Assembly: GCA_002747435.1 (NCBI GenBank)
Contig: PDPH01000051.1
Span: 19,544-83,543, forward strand
Reading direction: 5' to 3'
Source of the DNA: Pseudomonadota bacterium
GTDB taxonomy: Bacteria > Pseudomonadota > Gammaproteobacteria > Thiotrichales > Thiotrichaceae
Length of the DNA stretch: 64,000 nucleotides
Part shown: positions 1-8,714 of the stretch, piece by piece
Numbering within the stretch: position 1 is the first letter of the stretch
How the letters are laid out: each line of letters opens with the position of its first letter
Position numbers and translations under genes: made by a program
The notes under the pieces: generated by a model
What the model saw: only the letters and a program-made list of their open reading frames with translations
Database searches by the model: none
Told to the model about the DNA's origin: nothing

Positions 1-1
1 A

Positions 2-562
2 GTACAACGGCAGCGTGATCAGCAATTCCAAATGACTCGCCAGATGGACGATATGCTACGAGCCGCGCGGGAGAATGAGCGTGTTGTCAGCAGTTTGCAT
101 CACCTAGCCATAGAGTTAATGAGCTGTGAAAACTTGGATGATGTTGTGGCAACCTGTCGCAATTTGATGCTGGCTGAGTTTGATGCGGATAGTGTGGTGT
201 TACGCTTGGTGGGGCGTGGTCATTCGCGGGATAATAGTTTGCATTTTATTGATCCTGACGATCGCATGTTGCAACAGATGTCTGCCTTGTTTCAGCGGCG
301 TCAGCCTGTGTGTGGGCGTTTAAGGCCTAAGCAACAAGTCTTTTTGTTTGGTGAAGATAGTAGTTCAATTAAATCCGCTGTATTAGTGCCTTTGTTTGAA
401 GCGCGCGAGATTGGCGTATTGGCCTTAGGGAGTGAACAAGAGGGGCGTTTTCATCCGGGCATGGGCACTTTATTTATTAATCAGATGGGGGCATTGGTAT
501 CACGTGCTTTGTCTTTACATCTGGACAGTACTATTCGCTCCATAGAGTCCAGTGGCACTTGA
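2..562 (+). CDS. DUF484 family protein, 5'-truncated by window edge
   Basis: The reading frame is open to the first base of the window, so the true start lies upstream; the first in-frame ATG at 32 is internal. The visible part begins with a charged helical stretch (RQRDQQFQ...[10 protein letters not shown]) and continues into a GAF-like domain containing the segments HLAIELM and VLVPLFEA. This is the usual build of DUF484 proteins, which are about 220 residues long. Their biochemical role is not established. The stop codon overlaps the GTG start of xerC by 11 bases, and DUF484 directly before xerC is the common gammaproteobacterial order (dapF-DUF484-xerC), so the two are probably co-transcribed. 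The family call is firm, the function unknown. Confidence 0.9.
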   Translation, partial: VQRQRDQQFQMTRQMDDMLRAARENERVVSSLHHLAIELMSCENLDDVVATCRNLMLAEFDADSVVLRLVGRGHSRDNSLHFIDPDDRMLQQMSALFQRRQPVCGRLRPKQQVFLFGEDSSSIKSAVLVPLFEAREIGVLALGSEQEGRFHPGMGTLFINQMGALVSRALSLHLDSTIRSIESSGT

Positions 563-1478
563 GTTCGGTACGAATCATCCTCTGTTTGTAGCGTACAATA
601 ACTACCTGCAAAGTGAGAAGCGTTACTCGCCCACTACAATAGCAGCCTATCGGTGTGATTTGCTGGAGTTTGTTGCGTGGTTGACTGAGCACTTTCCAGC
701 GCTTGAGATGATGGCTGTCAGAGAGCCTCAAGTACGCCAATGGTCAAGTTTCTTATTTCGACAAGGTGCAAGTCCGCGCACGCTACAGCGTAAACTTTCT
801 TCTCTTCGTCGCTTCTATTATTATCTCGTGCGGGAAGACCATATCGGTGTCAATCCGGTTGCTAGTGTTAATGTGCCGCGTACTCCACGCCATTTACCCG
901 AAGTGTTGACTGTTGAACAAATGACGCACTTGCTTGATGCTAAGCCAGAAAATGTTCTGGAAATGCGTGATCTTGCCATGATGGAGTTATTTTATTCATC
1001 AGGATTACGCTTGGCTGAATTAGTGGGGTTGAATCTGGGGGATTTAGATTTGCAGCAAGGTTTGTTGCGAGTCAGAGGTAAAGGTGGCAAAGAGCGTGAC
1101 TTACCGGTGGGGCGGATAGCTATTGCAGCATTACAACAGTGGCTGGTGATGCGTGAAGCTTTTTGCGAACCTAGGGAGCAAGCCGTATTCTTGAGCCAAC
1201 AACGTCGGCGTTTGACACCACGCACGGTGCAAGTACGTTTAAAGCGTTGGCAAGAAAAACAAGCCTCACCTTATAAATTGCACCCGCATAAACTGCGTCA
1301 TTGTTTTGCAACGCATATATTGGAGTCCTCAGGGGATTTACGAGCGGTACAAGAACTTCTGGGTCATACCGATATAGGCACCACCCAGATTTATACTCAC
1401 CTTGACTTTCAGCATTTAGCTAAAGCCTATGACAAGGCACACCCACGTGCTCGCAAAAAGCCCGACCAATCAGGATAA
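552..1478 (+). CDS. xerC: Site-specific tyrosine recombinase XerC
   Basis: 308 residues, the usual XerC length. XerC acts with XerD at the chromosomal dif site to resolve chromosome dimers before cell division. An N-terminal SAM-like core-binding domain (about residues 10-95) is followed by the catalytic domain. Active-site residues are visible: Arg153 in SSGLRLAEL, Lys177 in RGKGGK, His246 and Arg249 in HPHKLRH, His272 in LGHTDI and the nucleophile Tyr281 in QIYTHLD. The start is GTG, inside the end of the DUF484 gene, which indicates translational coupling. XerD is the close relative, but the DUF484 neighbour favours XerC. Confidence 0.95.
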   Translation: MALEFGTNHPLFVAYNNYLQSEKRYSPTTIAAYRCDLLEFVAWLTEHFPALEMMAVREPQVRQWSSFLFRQGASPRTLQRKLSSLRRFYYYLVREDHIGVNPVASVNVPRTPRHLPEVLTVEQMTHLLDAKPENVLEMRDLAMMELFYSSGLRLAELVGLNLGDLDLQQGLLRVRGKGGKERDLPVGRIAIAALQQWLVMREAFCEPREQAVFLSQQRRRLTPRTVQVRLKRWQEKQASPYKLHPHKLRHCFATHILESSGDLRAVQELLGHTDIGTTQIYTHLDFQHLAKAYDKAHPRARKKPDQSG

Positions 1479-1538
1479 CATGCTTCTCAACTACTTTTTT
1501 ATCAGCTAGTTGTCAATTAGCTGCCAATATGATTTTGA

Positions 1539-1901
1539 TTATTTGGGCATATTTTTAGGAGCTTCATAGAAAATATATGAGGTCGAGTAATCACTAAATT
1601 CAAAATAAACTCTGGATTCATCCGCATCTGCTTGACCATTTAAATTAGCATCCAGATAACCGTAACCATAACGGTAGGGTCGCTCAACGCCGTTTTGCGT
1701 ACCACTGGCTGTACTGAGCTTGTCGATTTTTACAAAGCGTTTGGCGAGCTTATCACCCGCATATATTTCTAATATACCATTAGTACCTGTCCAGTTATTA
1801 ATGGCACGACCAATTTGATTTTGGGTTTCTTGGGTACAGGAGCCTAATAAGACACCTGCACTGGCGATGATTAGCGCCGCTGTTAATTTTTTCATTTTCA
1901 C
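1539..1901 (-). CDS. Small lipoprotein with a calcium-loop-like motif
   Basis: 120 residues. A short charged N-terminus, a hydrophobic stretch and a lipobox (LLGSC, Cys at about residue 22) mark it as a lipoprotein. The mature part contains DANLNGQADADE (about residues 84-95), whose spacing of acidic and Asn residues resembles an EF-hand or dockerin calcium loop. No catalytic motif is seen and I do not recognise a named family. It is a single gene transcribed towards xerC, with short spacers on both sides. Calcium binding is inference from the loop spacing alone. Confidence 0.75.
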   Translation of the reverse strand: MKMKKLTAALIIASAGVLLGSCTQETQNQIGRAINNWTGTNGILEIYAGDKLAKRFVKIDKLSTASGTQNGVERPYRYGYGYLDANLNGQADADESRVYFEFSDYSTSYIFYEAPKNMPK

Positions 1902-1961
1902 CTGCCTATTGCTGAAGGTTTAATTTAACATGGGCTAGTTTGTGGTGCTTGGTTATCTGTG

Positions 1962-2516
1962 TCAATATCCGAGGAGTCTTGCCATACGCATATCATTACG
2001 ATCCAGAGCTATATCAATCGGTGTTTTTCTAGCCCGATCCGTGGTAGGGTGATTTGGATTTGCCCCCGCTCTTAGCAAATAATTAGCTACATGGGCATGT
2101 CCAAAACGAGCAGCATGATGTAATGGAGTCCAACCATTGGAGGTGCGTGCGTGTATATTGGCACCATTTTTTATCAAATAGATGACCGCTTGTAAATGAC
2201 CACGTGCAGCCGCAGCATGCAGCGCTGTTTCGCGGTGAGGTGTTGCTGTTCTGGGATTACCGCCTTGACTGATCATGTCTCTTAATACGTGCATATTGCC
2301 AGACAGCGCCGCCAGCCAAAGACGTTCGTCTATATCACGCTGAGTCATCCGTGGGGCACGGTTGGGTTCTGCAGCAACGGTAGGTGCACTACTGACGCCT
2401 GAGTTATATCGAAGTGGTGCGGCGGCAGGTACTGCTGAGTGAACTTCAGCAATGCCGCTGAGCGTGGTAACTAATAGCGCCGTTACCAGTAAGCGCACGA
2501 TTGGGGTTTTCATCAT
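1962..2516 (-). CDS. Periplasmic ankyrin-repeat protein
   Basis: About 184 residues from the ATG at 2516 (a second ATG lies at 2513). The longer frame up to 2792 only reads through the end of the upstream ATPase gene and is not the start. The N-terminus is a Sec signal peptide (MMKTPIVRLLVTALLVTTL). From about residue 60 onward there are roughly four ankyrin repeats, with the hallmarks ETALHAAAARGH, GWTPLHHAARFGH and LLRAGANPNHP. Ankyrin repeats bind other proteins; the partner is unknown. The start lies 4 bases after the stop of the DUF815 ATPase gene, so the two form an operon. No catalytic domain is present. Confidence 0.85.
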   Translation of the reverse strand: MMKTPIVRLLVTALLVTTLSGIAEVHSAVPAAAPLRYNSGVSSAPTVAAEPNRAPRMTQRDIDERLWLAALSGNMHVLRDMISQGGNPRTATPHRETALHAAAARGHLQAVIYLIKNGANIHARTSNGWTPLHHAARFGHAHVANYLLRAGANPNHPTTDRARKTPIDIALDRNDMRMARLLGY

Positions 2517-2520
2517 TTTC

Positions 2521-3303
2521 TTACAAATACATTTGATAGTGATTGAAAAAGTGACGCGCTGTGCGGCCACTGTGACCACTTCGCTTGGCCGCGAAGTGCA
2601 TTGCTTCTTCATGAAGCATCTTCCTGTCAATGTTTTTGCCTTGAAAAAGACGATCAACGATGGCCAGGTAGGTCTCCCTTTCCATAGGATTGAATGCGAG
2701 CGAAAGCCCGAAACGATCGACCAGTAACTGACACTCACTAAAGTTACTGGTTCTAGGTTGCATTGGGGGCATGGCCTCACTAACGTTGACATTATCAGCC
2801 ATGCTTTCTGGAATTAGGTCTTGGCGATTAGAAGTGGCATAAATAAGGACGTTCTTGGGTAACTTTTCTAAAGTACCTTCGAGCGCGCTTTTTAAAACGT
2901 GGTATCCGCATTCACTTTGTTTGAAGCCAATATCGTCGCAATAAATAATAAAGTGTTGGCTGTAATCCTGAACTTCGTCCATCAAATCCAACAATATATT
3001 CAAGTCTTCCCGAGGAATTTGGACGAGGCGCAAACCATAAGTATGATAACGGGTAATCAATGTTTTGATGAGCGATGACTTGCCAACACCTTGAGCACCC
3101 CACAGTAGAGCATGACTGGCAGGTTTCCCGCGCAGGAAATTTTCGGTATTACGGTATAAAAGTGCTTTTTGCTCATCAATACCTAAAAGTGAATCCGGGT
3201 CGACCAAATCCACTTGAGTCACCGGTTTTAAGAAATGGCGGTTAGTACGCCAAACGGCAGCCAATGTTGAGTGCCAATCAATACCTGTTTTTCCGAATGC
3301 CAT
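2521..3303 (-). CDS. DUF815-family AAA ATPase
   Basis: 260 residues. Walker A is GAQGVGKSS (residues 69-77), Walker B is FIIYCDDIGF (118-127) and a sensor-1-like segment is IYATSNR. This combination, with the N-terminal segment DPDSLLGIDEQK, matches the DUF815 group of AAA+ ATPases, whose substrate is not known. The start has a good ribosome site (AAGGAG, 5-bp gap). Upstream sits an 8-bp inverted repeat (3316-3339). It is followed 4 bases later by a secreted ankyrin-repeat gene, an unusual pairing since the ATPase is cytoplasmic. The family call is confident, the role open. Confidence 0.88.
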   Translation of the reverse strand: MAFGKTGIDWHSTLAAVWRTNRHFLKPVTQVDLVDPDSLLGIDEQKALLYRNTENFLRGKPASHALLWGAQGVGKSSLIKTLITRYHTYGLRLVQIPREDLNILLDLMDEVQDYSQHFIIYCDDIGFKQSECGYHVLKSALEGTLEKLPKNVLIYATSNRQDLIPESMADNVNVSEAMPPMQPRTSNFSECQLLVDRFGLSLAFNPMERETYLAIVDRLFQGKNIDRKMLHEEAMHFAAKRSGHSGRTARHFFNHYQMYL

Positions 3304-3315
3304 CAGTGCTCCTTA

Positions 3316-3339
3316 AGTAGGCACTAGCACTTGCCTACT
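3316..3339. promoter_or_regulatory. 8-bp inverted repeat before the DUF815 gene
   Basis: Arms agtaggca (3316-3323) and tgcctact (3332-3339) flank an 8-base spacer and lie just upstream of the ribosome site of the DUF815 ATPase gene. It could be an operator or a hairpin in the 5' leader. There is no T-run, so it is not a typical terminator. Confidence 0.45.
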
Positions 3340-3543
3340 GTGGTGGGGTTATTTATTATGCCGATCAGCATGTCAATAATTGATTTTATTAGCAAATAAT
3401 CAGGATCTATTGAGTCGTGCTTTTTATAACACAGGGAAATAACTAATAGAACACTTAAAGTTATTCGCAAATGACGAATAAGCTATGATTAACTTTAGCT
3501 TAATACATAGTAGCATTATTGCAACTTTTTGTCTTTTCTGCAA

Positions 3544-3569
3544 AAGTTTAAAACAACTGTTTTAAACTT
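3544..3569. promoter_or_regulatory. Perfect 11-bp inverted repeat upstream of the adenosyltransferase gene
   Basis: Arms aagtttaaaac (3544-3554) and gttttaaactt (3559-3569) are perfect complements around the 4-base spacer aact. The element ends 26 bases before the start of the adenosyltransferase gene. Dyads of this length are typical of a dimeric repressor site, and the position would allow it to block the promoter or ribosome access. No known consensus was recognised. Confidence 0.55.
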
Positions 3570-3595
3570 AAGGTGATCAAAGTGAGGAGATGCAA

Positions 3596-4207
3596 ATGTC
3601 AGACAGGGATATAGAAAAAGACCGTTTACACAAACAGCGCATGCAGCGCAAAAAAGCAGTTATTGATGAGTCTATTGCTAAAGCTAATCAAGACAAGGGA
3701 CTACTGTTGGTGCTGACGGGGAACGGTAAGGGGAAATCAAGCTCTGCATTTGGTATGGCGGCACGTGCTTTGGGGCATGGGATGCGAGTGGGTGTTGTGC
3801 AGTTTATCAAAAGCCGCACAGATACAGGTGAAGAAGCTTTTTTTAGCATTCATCCCAATATGGAGTGGCATGTATTAGGGGATGGCTTTACTTGGGATAC
3901 TCAAGATCGTGCACAGGATATTGCGACTGCTGTAAAAGCTTGGTCAGTAGCACAAAGGATGTTAGAAGACGGGCGCTATGATTTGGTTATTCTGGATGAG
4001 CTAACCTACCTGCTAAATTATGCTTATTTGGAAAGTCAGGTTGTGTTGGATGCGATTAACGCTCGTCCATCTATGCAGCATGTCGTAGTGACCGGACGGG
4101 CTGCTTCGCCTGCTTTGCGGGAGTTAGCAGATACTGTCTCTGAAATTAGGGATGAGAAGCATGCTTATCGTGCAGGTATTCAAGCGCAAAAGGGTATTGA
4201 TCTATAG
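3596..4207 (+). CDS. btuR: Corrinoid (cob(I)alamin) adenosyltransferase, CobO/BtuR type
   Basis: 203 residues, normal for the CobO/BtuR/CobA family, which transfers the adenosyl group of ATP to the cobalt of cob(I)yrinic acid diamide or cobalamin. The inverted P-loop GNGKGKSS (residues 42-49) and the segments GVVQFIKS and LVILDELTY (Walker-B-like) are visible. Two ATGs compete: 3590 abuts the GAGGAG ribosome site with no spacing, whereas 3596 has a 6-base gap, so I chose 3596. It stands alone, with no other cobalamin genes in the window, so salvage of imported corrinoid is as likely as de novo synthesis. A perfect dyad lies in its leader, and a strong terminator follows. Confidence 0.93.
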   Translation: MSDRDIEKDRLHKQRMQRKKAVIDESIAKANQDKGLLLVLTGNGKGKSSSAFGMAARALGHGMRVGVVQFIKSRTDTGEEAFFSIHPNMEWHVLGDGFTWDTQDRAQDIATAVKAWSVAQRMLEDGRYDLVILDELTYLLNYAYLESQVVLDAINARPSMQHVVVTGRAASPALRELADTVSEIRDEKHAYRAGIQAQKGIDL

Positions 4208-4267
4208 CGGATTGGTAGCTGACTAATAGTAGTGTTCAAGTTGAGAATAATAGGAATGAAAAAAAGT

Positions 4268-4296
4268 AAAAAGGCTCCTGATGGAGCCTTTTTATT
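4268..4296. terminator. Bidirectional rho-independent terminator
   Basis: Stem aaaaaggctcc / ggagccttttt with a 4-base loop (tgat). The A-run on one side and T-run on the other let it stop both the adenosyltransferase transcript and the convergent symporter transcript. Confidence 0.9.
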
Positions 4297-4319
4297 GTAT
4301 GGTCTTTCAATGCTTGATT

Positions 4320-6095
4320 TTAGTGAGACTGTGCCACACCTGAACCACGAGGAATACGTACACTTTCAACGAGTTCTTGGATATGCTCTGGCGGCGGTGC
4401 AGTAGCACGTGATACCGCAAAGGCAACCGCAAAGTTCACCAATGCACCGATTGAGCCAAAGGCTCCAGGTGAAATACCGAACAACCAATTGTCAGACGTA
4501 CTGGCCGCCATTGCTGTACCCGGTATGAAGAACCAGCCTTTAAACCAGAAAATGTAAACAAGCGTAACAATAATACCGGCCAACATACCCGATACAGCGC
4601 CTATTCCGTTTATACGCTTAGAGAAAATACCCATCATGAGTGCAGGGAAGATAGAGGATGCCGCCAAGCCGAAAGCTAATGCGACCACCTGCGCTGCGAA
4701 TCCAGGAGGATTCATACCCATGTAGCCTGCCAAGACGATAGCAATCGACATAGTAATGCGTGAAGCCAATAGCTCATTTTTCTCTGAAATTTTCGGGTTG
4801 AGTACACCCTTAATAATATCGTGGGAGATTGCCGAAGAAATGGCTAGTAATAAACCGGCTGCTGTAGACAAGGCGGCTGCGATACCACCGGCTGCCACCA
4901 AAGCAATAACCCAGTTAGGTAGTTTAGCAATTTCAGGATTAGCCAAGACCATGATGTCGCGGTCAACCTTCGTTAATTCGTTACCCTTCCAACCATATTC
5001 AGTCGCTTTGTCACCCATACCTTTTTCATCATAATACTCAAGCCTACCATCGTCATTTTTGTCTTCAAATTGCAATAAGCCCGTTGTTTGCCAAGTAGTC
5101 ATCCAGCGAGGCACATCTGCAATGAGTAAGTTACCTTCTGGAGAGCCGATTTCACCTATTTGTACAGTATTAATCAGATTCAAGCGAGCCATCGCACCAA
5201 CCGCAGGTGCAGTTGTATACAGCAGTGCAATGAATACCAATGCCCAACCAGCGGAAGAACGAGCATCACGTACTTTAGGTACCGTGAAGAAACGAATAAT
5301 AACGTGAGGTAAGCCAGCCGTACCAATCATTAGCGTTAGGGTAAACAGGAAAGTATTCAGTATGGATGAGTGTGCACCTGTATAGGATTTGAAGCCAAGT
5401 GCTTGAACAATTTCATCCAGACGATCCAATAAATAACCGCTGCCATCTGCCATTTGTGAGCCTAAACCAATTTGTGGAATAGGGTTGCCCGTTAGATTTA
5501 TGGAGATAAATACCGCAGGAACGGTATACGCTGCAATCAGGACAACATACTGGGCGATTTGTGTATAGGTAATACCTTTCATACCGCCTAATACTGCATA
5601 GACGAATACCACGACCATACCAATGACCAAACCCACATTGACAGAAACTTCTAGGAAACGAGAGAAGGTTACACCGACGCCGCGCATCTGGCCGATAACG
5701 TAAGTAACCGAGATCACAATCAAGCAAATAACAGCAACAATACGTGCTGTCTTGGAAAAATAGCGATCACCGATAAATTCAGGAACGGTGAATTTGCCAA
5801 ACTTACGTAGGTAGGGCGCCAGTAACATAGCCATTAAGACATAGCCGCCTGTCCAACCCATGAGATAAGCAGAGGCATCATAGCCACTAAATGCAATAAT
5901 ACCTGCCATTGAGATAAAGGATGCGGCTGACATCCAGTCCGCAGCAGTTGCCATGCCATTGGCTACAGGATGGACACCACCCCCTGCGACGTAGAATTCA
6001 CCTGTTGAACCAGCACGTGCCCAGATCGCAATACCAAAGTAAAGGGCAAAACTGAGTCCAACAACAATATAAGTCCAAATTTGCAGTGAAGACAT
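4320..6095 (-). CDS. Sodium/solute symporter, large subunit (VC_2705 / ActP-like)
   Basis: 591 residues with 13-14 predicted membrane segments. It belongs to the sodium:solute symporter superfamily and is closest to the VC_2705 type, which pairs with a DUF4212 small subunit; the family takes up acetate and other short carboxylates with sodium. Recognisable segments are GGVHPVANGMATAADWMSA and GLPHVIIRFF. A long hydrophilic insert between membrane segments (about residues 335-390) carries DKNDDGRLEYYD, which fits an EF-hand loop. The small-subunit gene lies 12 bases upstream, giving a two-gene operon. Substrate is by family only; acetate is the best guess. Confidence 0.9.
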   Translation of the reverse strand: MSSLQIWTYIVVGLSFALYFGIAIWARAGSTGEFYVAGGGVHPVANGMATAADWMSAASFISMAGIIAFSGYDASAYLMGWTGGYVLMAMLLAPYLRKFGKFTVPEFIGDRYFSKTARIVAVICLIVISVTYVIGQMRGVGVTFSRFLEVSVNVGLVIGMVVVFVYAVLGGMKGITYTQIAQYVVLIAAYTVPAVFISINLTGNPIPQIGLGSQMADGSGYLLDRLDEIVQALGFKSYTGAHSSILNTFLFTLTLMIGTAGLPHVIIRFFTVPKVRDARSSAGWALVFIALLYTTAPAVGAMARLNLINTVQIGEIGSPEGNLLIADVPRWMTTWQTTGLLQFEDKNDDGRLEYYDEKGMGDKATEYGWKGNELTKVDRDIMVLANPEIAKLPNWVIALVAAGGIAAALSTAAGLLLAISSAISHDIIKGVLNPKISEKNELLASRITMSIAIVLAGYMGMNPPGFAAQVVALAFGLAASSIFPALMMGIFSKRINGIGAVSGMLAGIIVTLVYIFWFKGWFFIPGTAMAASTSDNWLFGISPGAFGSIGALVNFAVAFAVSRATAPPPEHIQELVESVRIPRGSGVAQSH

Positions 6096-6107
6096 TTGGC
6101 CTCTCCC

Positions 6108-6368
6108 TTAATCTTCTTGAACATCAAATTTACGGTCTAGCTGTCCCATGCGCCAAGCATAGAAAAAGATCAAGACAATAAAAACATAAATAGATCCCTG
6201 TTGTGCAAACCAGAAGCCTAGTTTGTAACCGCCCAAGTGAATATTATTCAGGGGGCCTGCAAACAGAATGCCGAATCCAAATGAAACGACGAACCAAATG
6301 ACCAAGCAAATAGTCAGCAAGCGAACATTCGCTGCCCAATAAGCCTGAGGGGATTGATCTGACGACAT
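6108..6368 (-). CDS. Symporter small subunit, DUF4212
   Basis: 86 residues with two membrane helices (about 15-37 and 53-72). The segments YWAANVRL, FGFGILFAGPLN and GFWFAQQGSIY are typical of DUF4212, the small partner of VC_2705-type sodium/solute symporters. The start is preceded by GGAGGAG at good spacing. It is the first gene of the two-gene operon; the large subunit follows after 12 bases. It probably stabilises or regulates the large subunit, but its exact role is not established. Confidence 0.92.
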   Translation of the reverse strand: MSSDQSPQAYWAANVRLLTICLVIWFVVSFGFGILFAGPLNNIHLGGYKLGFWFAQQGSIYVFIVLIFFYAWRMGQLDRKFDVQED

Positions 6369-6650
6369 GTTACTCCTCCAGTTGTGCGAGTGGCACGAGT
6401 TTAACGTGAATATAAACTGGCAAGCAATTCCCCAAAAGTATTTTTTTCAGGGTATTTCGATATTTTGTTGAAATTTTCCCGTAAAAAGGACGATTTTTGG
6501 CCGAATTTTTAGGTTTGAACGAGGGATTGTCGACAATATGCTGGCTTTTTGTTGTCAATCGTGAGCATCATTGGGGCGTGTATTTAACAGAGCGCACAAA
6601 CCAACAAAGTCGCTGCGAAAGCCAGTCCTAAAAATCAGCGCAAATCCAAA
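6369..6650. other. Intergenic region between symporter and sugar-importer operons
   Basis: About 280 bases. It should hold the promoter of the symporter operon (leftward) and the end of the sugar-importer transcript. I see an AT-rich stretch but no clear terminator, operator or gene. A 62-codon frame on the minus strand has no family features and is not called. Confidence 0.5.
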
Positions 6651-7763
6651 TTAAGTAATCCTTGCTTCTGAGGCAGGATCAAACAACACCGCCTGCTGCA
6701 TATTGAAGGTTACCGACACACGCTCACCTGCCTTGACAGCACAGTTGGCACGCATGCGGGAAATCACTTCCTTGCCACTCAATTCAATCAAGACAAATAC
6801 ATCAGCTCCAGTAGGCTCAGTTACTTCAATCAAGCAATTCGCTTCATGTAGCACACGACTATTTGCTTCAGCACTGCCCGGGTCAGTAATCGCTTCTGGA
6901 CGAAGTCCCAAAATGACCTGTTTGCCGACCCAATCACGATAAGCAGCATTCTCAGCCAGCGGTAATAATAATGCCTCACCACGTTTATCCAATACTTGGG
7001 CAAACAGTTTGCCTTCTTGTTCAAGCAGCTCAGCAGGTAATTGATTCATAGAAGGTGATCCCATAAACCCTGCTACAAATAGATTTGCAGGTTGGTTATA
7101 CACCTCATCAGGTGAACCCAGTTGCTGCAAGACACCACCTTTCATAATGGCAATCTTGGTTGCCAAAGTCATGGCTTCAATCTGGTCATGGGTGACATAG
7201 ACAATGGTAGCGCCCAAACGCTGATGCAAGCGCTTGATTTCAGTGCGCATATCAACGCGCAGCTTTGCATCCAAATTGGATAATGGCTCATCAAATAGGA
7301 ATATCTTTGGTTCACGCACCAAAGCACGCCCCATGGCTACCCGTTGACGCTGACCGCCCGATAACTGTGATGGTTTACGTTTAAGCAGTGGCTCGATTTG
7401 CAACATTTGTGACACCTCTGCCACGCGCTTTTTGCGTTCGGCCTTAGGCATCTTGCGCATTTCCAAACCAAACGCAATGTTCTTTTCCACGTTCATATTG
7501 GGATACAAAGCGTAAGACTGGAATACCATCGCAATATCGCGCTGCGACGGATGCACATCATTGACGACCTGCCCATCAATCAGAATTTCGCCAGCAGTAA
7601 TGCTATCTAAACCGGCAATCATATTGAGCAACGTGGACTTGCCACAACCGGATGGACCCACCAATACTAAAAATTCACCACTATCAACATTAATTTCAAT
7701 GCCCTTGAGTACGTGCGCTGCACCGTATGATTTGTGGACATCTTTAATTTCCAAAGAAGACAT
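6651..7763 (-). CDS. ugpC: Sugar ABC importer ATPase, UgpC/MalK type
   Basis: 370 residues from the ATG at 7763, chosen because AGAGGA precedes it at good spacing and family members begin MSSLEI.DVHKSYG; the longer frame to 7835 has no support. Walker A is GPSGCGKST, the signature is LSGGQRQR and Walker B is IFLFDEP, followed by the H-loop THDQ. The C-terminal third is the TOBE/OB regulatory domain of the MalK/UgpC group. It energises the permeases encoded just upstream. As the last gene of gtsA-gtsB-gtsC-ugpC it completes a glucose-type importer. Confidence 0.94.
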   Translation of the reverse strand: MSSLEIKDVHKSYGAAHVLKGIEINVDSGEFLVLVGPSGCGKSTLLNMIAGLDSITAGEILIDGQVVNDVHPSQRDIAMVFQSYALYPNMNVEKNIAFGLEMRKMPKAERKKRVAEVSQMLQIEPLLKRKPSQLSGGQRQRVAMGRALVREPKIFLFDEPLSNLDAKLRVDMRTEIKRLHQRLGATIVYVTHDQIEAMTLATKIAIMKGGVLQQLGSPDEVYNQPANLFVAGFMGSPSMNQLPAELLEQEGKLFAQVLDKRGEALLLPLAENAAYRDWVGKQVILGLRPEAITDPGSAEANSRVLHEANCLIEVTEPTGADVFVLIELSGKEVISRMRANCAVKAGERVSVTFNMQQAVLFDPASEARIT

Positions 7764-7841
7764 AATTTTATCCTCTAGCCGCAGCAAAAGCCTTCCGGTC
7801 GTTCCTGCAAAAACGCCCGCAAGTCTTTTTCCCAACGACTG

Positions 7842-8714
7842 TTATCCTTTTACCGACCCAGCCATTAGGCCACGCACGAAATAACGCCCTGCCACAATAT
7901 ACACCACCAAGGTCGGCAAAGCAGCGATCATGGCCGCAGCCATATCTACGTTGTATTCTTTAACGCCAGTTGAACTATTCACCAAGTTGTTCAAGGCCAC
8001 TGTCATCGGCGCACCCTCACCCGCTGCAAAAGATGCCCCAAACAAGAAGTCATTCCACACATTGGTAAATTGCCAAATAATGCACACCACCAAAATTGGA
8101 GCAGAGCTAGGCAACAAGATCCGCCAGAAAATCCCGAAGAATCCCGCACCATCAATCATGGCTGCCTTGACCAGTTCGGAAGGGAAGGCTTCATAATAGT
8201 TACGGAAAAATAAGGTCGTAAAACCAATACCGTAAGTAACATGTACCAACACCAAACCCGCTGTTGTACCTGCTAAGCCCAGCGTTCCCAACACTTGAGA
8301 CATAGGGATCAATACAATCTGGAACGGAATGAAACAGCCAAACAGCATTAAGCCAAACACCCATTTATGCCCAGGGAAACGCCATTTAGTTAGTACATAG
8401 CCATTCAAAGCACCCAGAATCGTAGAGATGAGTACCGCAGGAACAACCATTTTGATGGAATTTATGAAATAGCCATTAATCCCTTCGCAACTTAGCCCGA
8501 TACAAGCACTGCCCCAAGCTTTAAGCCAAGGTTCAACTGTCCACTGAGTAGGCAAAGACAGCATATTGCCGCCGCGAATCTCATCCAGCGGCTTAAAGCT
8601 GGTGGTCAGCATGACAAACAGGGGCAATAAATAAAACACGGCAAATACAATCAAAGTGGTATACAAGACCACACGCCAAATACGGCTGTTGTCCATAGCA
8701 ACAATATTAGCCAT
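7842..8714 (-). CDS. gtsC: Sugar ABC importer permease 2 (MalG/GtsC type)
   Basis: 290 residues from the ATG at 8714 (GGGAGA ribosome site; the frame to 8765 is an overlap extension). Six membrane helices; the EAA-type cytoplasmic loop is EAFPSELVKAAMIDGAGFFGIFWRILLPSS. It forms half of the transmembrane channel of the importer. The start overlaps the stop of the permease-1 gene by 8 bases (ATGGCTAA), indicating translational coupling. The gene symbol rests on operon order and similarity of the binding protein to pseudomonad GtsA. Confidence 0.9.
   Translation of the reverse strand: MANIVAMDNSRIWRVVLYTTLIVFAVFYLLPLFVMLTTSFKPLDEIRGGNMLSLPTQWTVEPWLKAWGSACIGLSCEGINGYFINSIKMVVPAVLISTILGALNGYVLTKWRFPGHKWVFGLMLFGCFIPFQIVLIPMSQVLGTLGLAGTTAGLVLVHVTYGIGFTTLFFRNYYEAFPSELVKAAMIDGAGFFGIFWRILLPSSAPILVVCIIWQFTNVWNDFLFGASFAAGEGAPMTVALNNLVNSSTGVKEYNVDMAAAMIAALPTLVVYIVAGRYFVRGLMAGSVKG

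Noticed and set aside
2452..2727. 91-codon plus-strand frame
   Set aside because: Antisense to the ankyrin and DUF815 genes, with no recognisable domain.
5413..5727. 104-codon minus-strand frame inside the symporter gene
   Set aside because: A frame-shadow of the symporter; high Cys/Arg content typical of out-of-frame translation.
6370..6558. 62-codon minus-strand frame in the symporter upstream region
   Set aside because: Low-complexity AT-rich composition, no family features, and it covers the likely promoter.
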